Shown piece by piece: positions 48,361 through 48,566 of a DNA stretch of 48,566 nucleotides (position 1 is its first letter; each line of letters opens with the position of its first letter). Source of the DNA: Sphingobacteriales bacterium (GTDB taxonomy: Bacteria > Bacteroidota > Bacteroidia > Chitinophagales > Chitinophagaceae); NCBI GenBank assembly GCA_016192105.1, contig JACPUV010000052.1:1-48566 (forward strand), in the 5' to 3' direction. The translations under genes and the position numbers were made by a program. The notes under the pieces were generated by a model that saw only the letters and a program-made list of their open reading frames with translations, had not been told where the DNA came from and made no database searches.

Positions 48361-48566
48361 ATGAAAATTACTAAGGCATTCACATCAATCTTTTACCTTA
48401 TAGTAGTTCTCGCCCTTATTTACGTAGCAATAAATCTTATCCATTTTTCATGGATACTTTCAGAACCCGAAGGCTTTTGGGGGTTCTTTTATTTCCTCGG
48501 AGTGCTTGGGGTTGTTATCCTTGCCATAATAATTACAATCGGGATTATCGTTTTCTTGTTGACTGG
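48361..48566 (+). CDS. Small membrane protein, cut by the window end
   Basis: An open frame of at least 68 codons from an ATG at 48361 continues past the end of the window. It has two hydrophobic segments (IFYLIVVLALIYVAINLIHF and YFLGVLGVVILAIIITIGII). No family is recognised. It starts 47 nt after the TPR protein and is probably part of the same transcript. Confidence 0.6.
   Translation, partial: MKITKAFTSIFYLIVVLALIYVAINLIHFSWILSEPEGFWGFFYFLGVLGVVILAIIITIGIIVFLLT

Overview
The window looks like chromosomal DNA of a Bacteroidota bacterium, most likely of the Chitinophagaceae or a close relative. The reasons are the type IX secretion sorting tails (both the type A and the gliding-type/type B tail), Rho with a long Lys/Glu/Pro-rich insertion after its N-terminal domain, an IPExxxVDY-family protein, psuK-psuG, CtlX, and many -7 elements of the Bacteroidota form TAnnTTTG just upstream of start codons, with almost no Shine-Dalgarno sequences. 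The genus is an inference.

Layout. 1-1400: a visibly AT-rich patch with several hairpins, a RelE/HigB-type toxin gene broken by one nonsense codon, its intact XRE-type antitoxin gene, and an array of roughly 11-bp repeats. 1412-9578: housekeeping genes (asnS, rho) and a selenium block (mnmH, two exported proteins, selD). 9663-13365: a five-gene minus-strand run (M28 peptidase, IPExxxVDY protein, pterin dehydratase, lipoprotein, ctlX). 13541-19995: feoB, a serine hydrolase of beta-lactamase type, an M20 amidohydrolase, chrA, nadD and feoA. 20063-24713: ybeY, interspersed repeats, a solitary HNH gene preceded by a 20-bp-arm hairpin, mnmG, and an exported protein. 24749-28872: the most unusual locus, a minus-strand run of a stand-alone SET protein, an ATP-grasp ligase, an ATP-grasp ligase fused to a SET domain, and an ABC-type membrane protein without an ATPase domain. 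29084-42770: T9SS-exported proteins, a Pif1-like helicase, an AT-rich nitrilase gene, ssb, psuK-psuG, an archaemetzincin-like remnant, an Asp-box repeat protein and a membrane TPR/HTH regulator. 42771-44190: decayed DNA with a Fic-domain remnant. 44192-48566: an AT-rich island with a divergent pair of transcription units, DUF4258-HNH-hypothetical-DUF4407 to the left and ECF sigma factor-TPR membrane protein-small membrane protein (cut by the window end) to the right.

How genes work together. mnmG helps make the 5-substituent of wobble uridine 34 in certain tRNAs, selD makes selenophosphate, and mnmH swaps the 2-thio group of the same nucleotide for selenium, so three steps of one tRNA modification route are here. 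psuK and psuG break down pseudouridine. feoB and feoA handle ferrous iron but sit 4 kb apart. The SET/ATP-grasp run could ligate amino acids to a peptide or small molecule, methylate it (or a protein) and move it across the membrane; this is inference. In the right-hand island, a 27-bp motif (TGGTTACCT, then TTTT-N-TATA at fixed spacing) occurs once in front of the sigma gene and twice, in the opposite orientation, in front of the DUF4258 operon, which suggests that the sigma factor controls both units.
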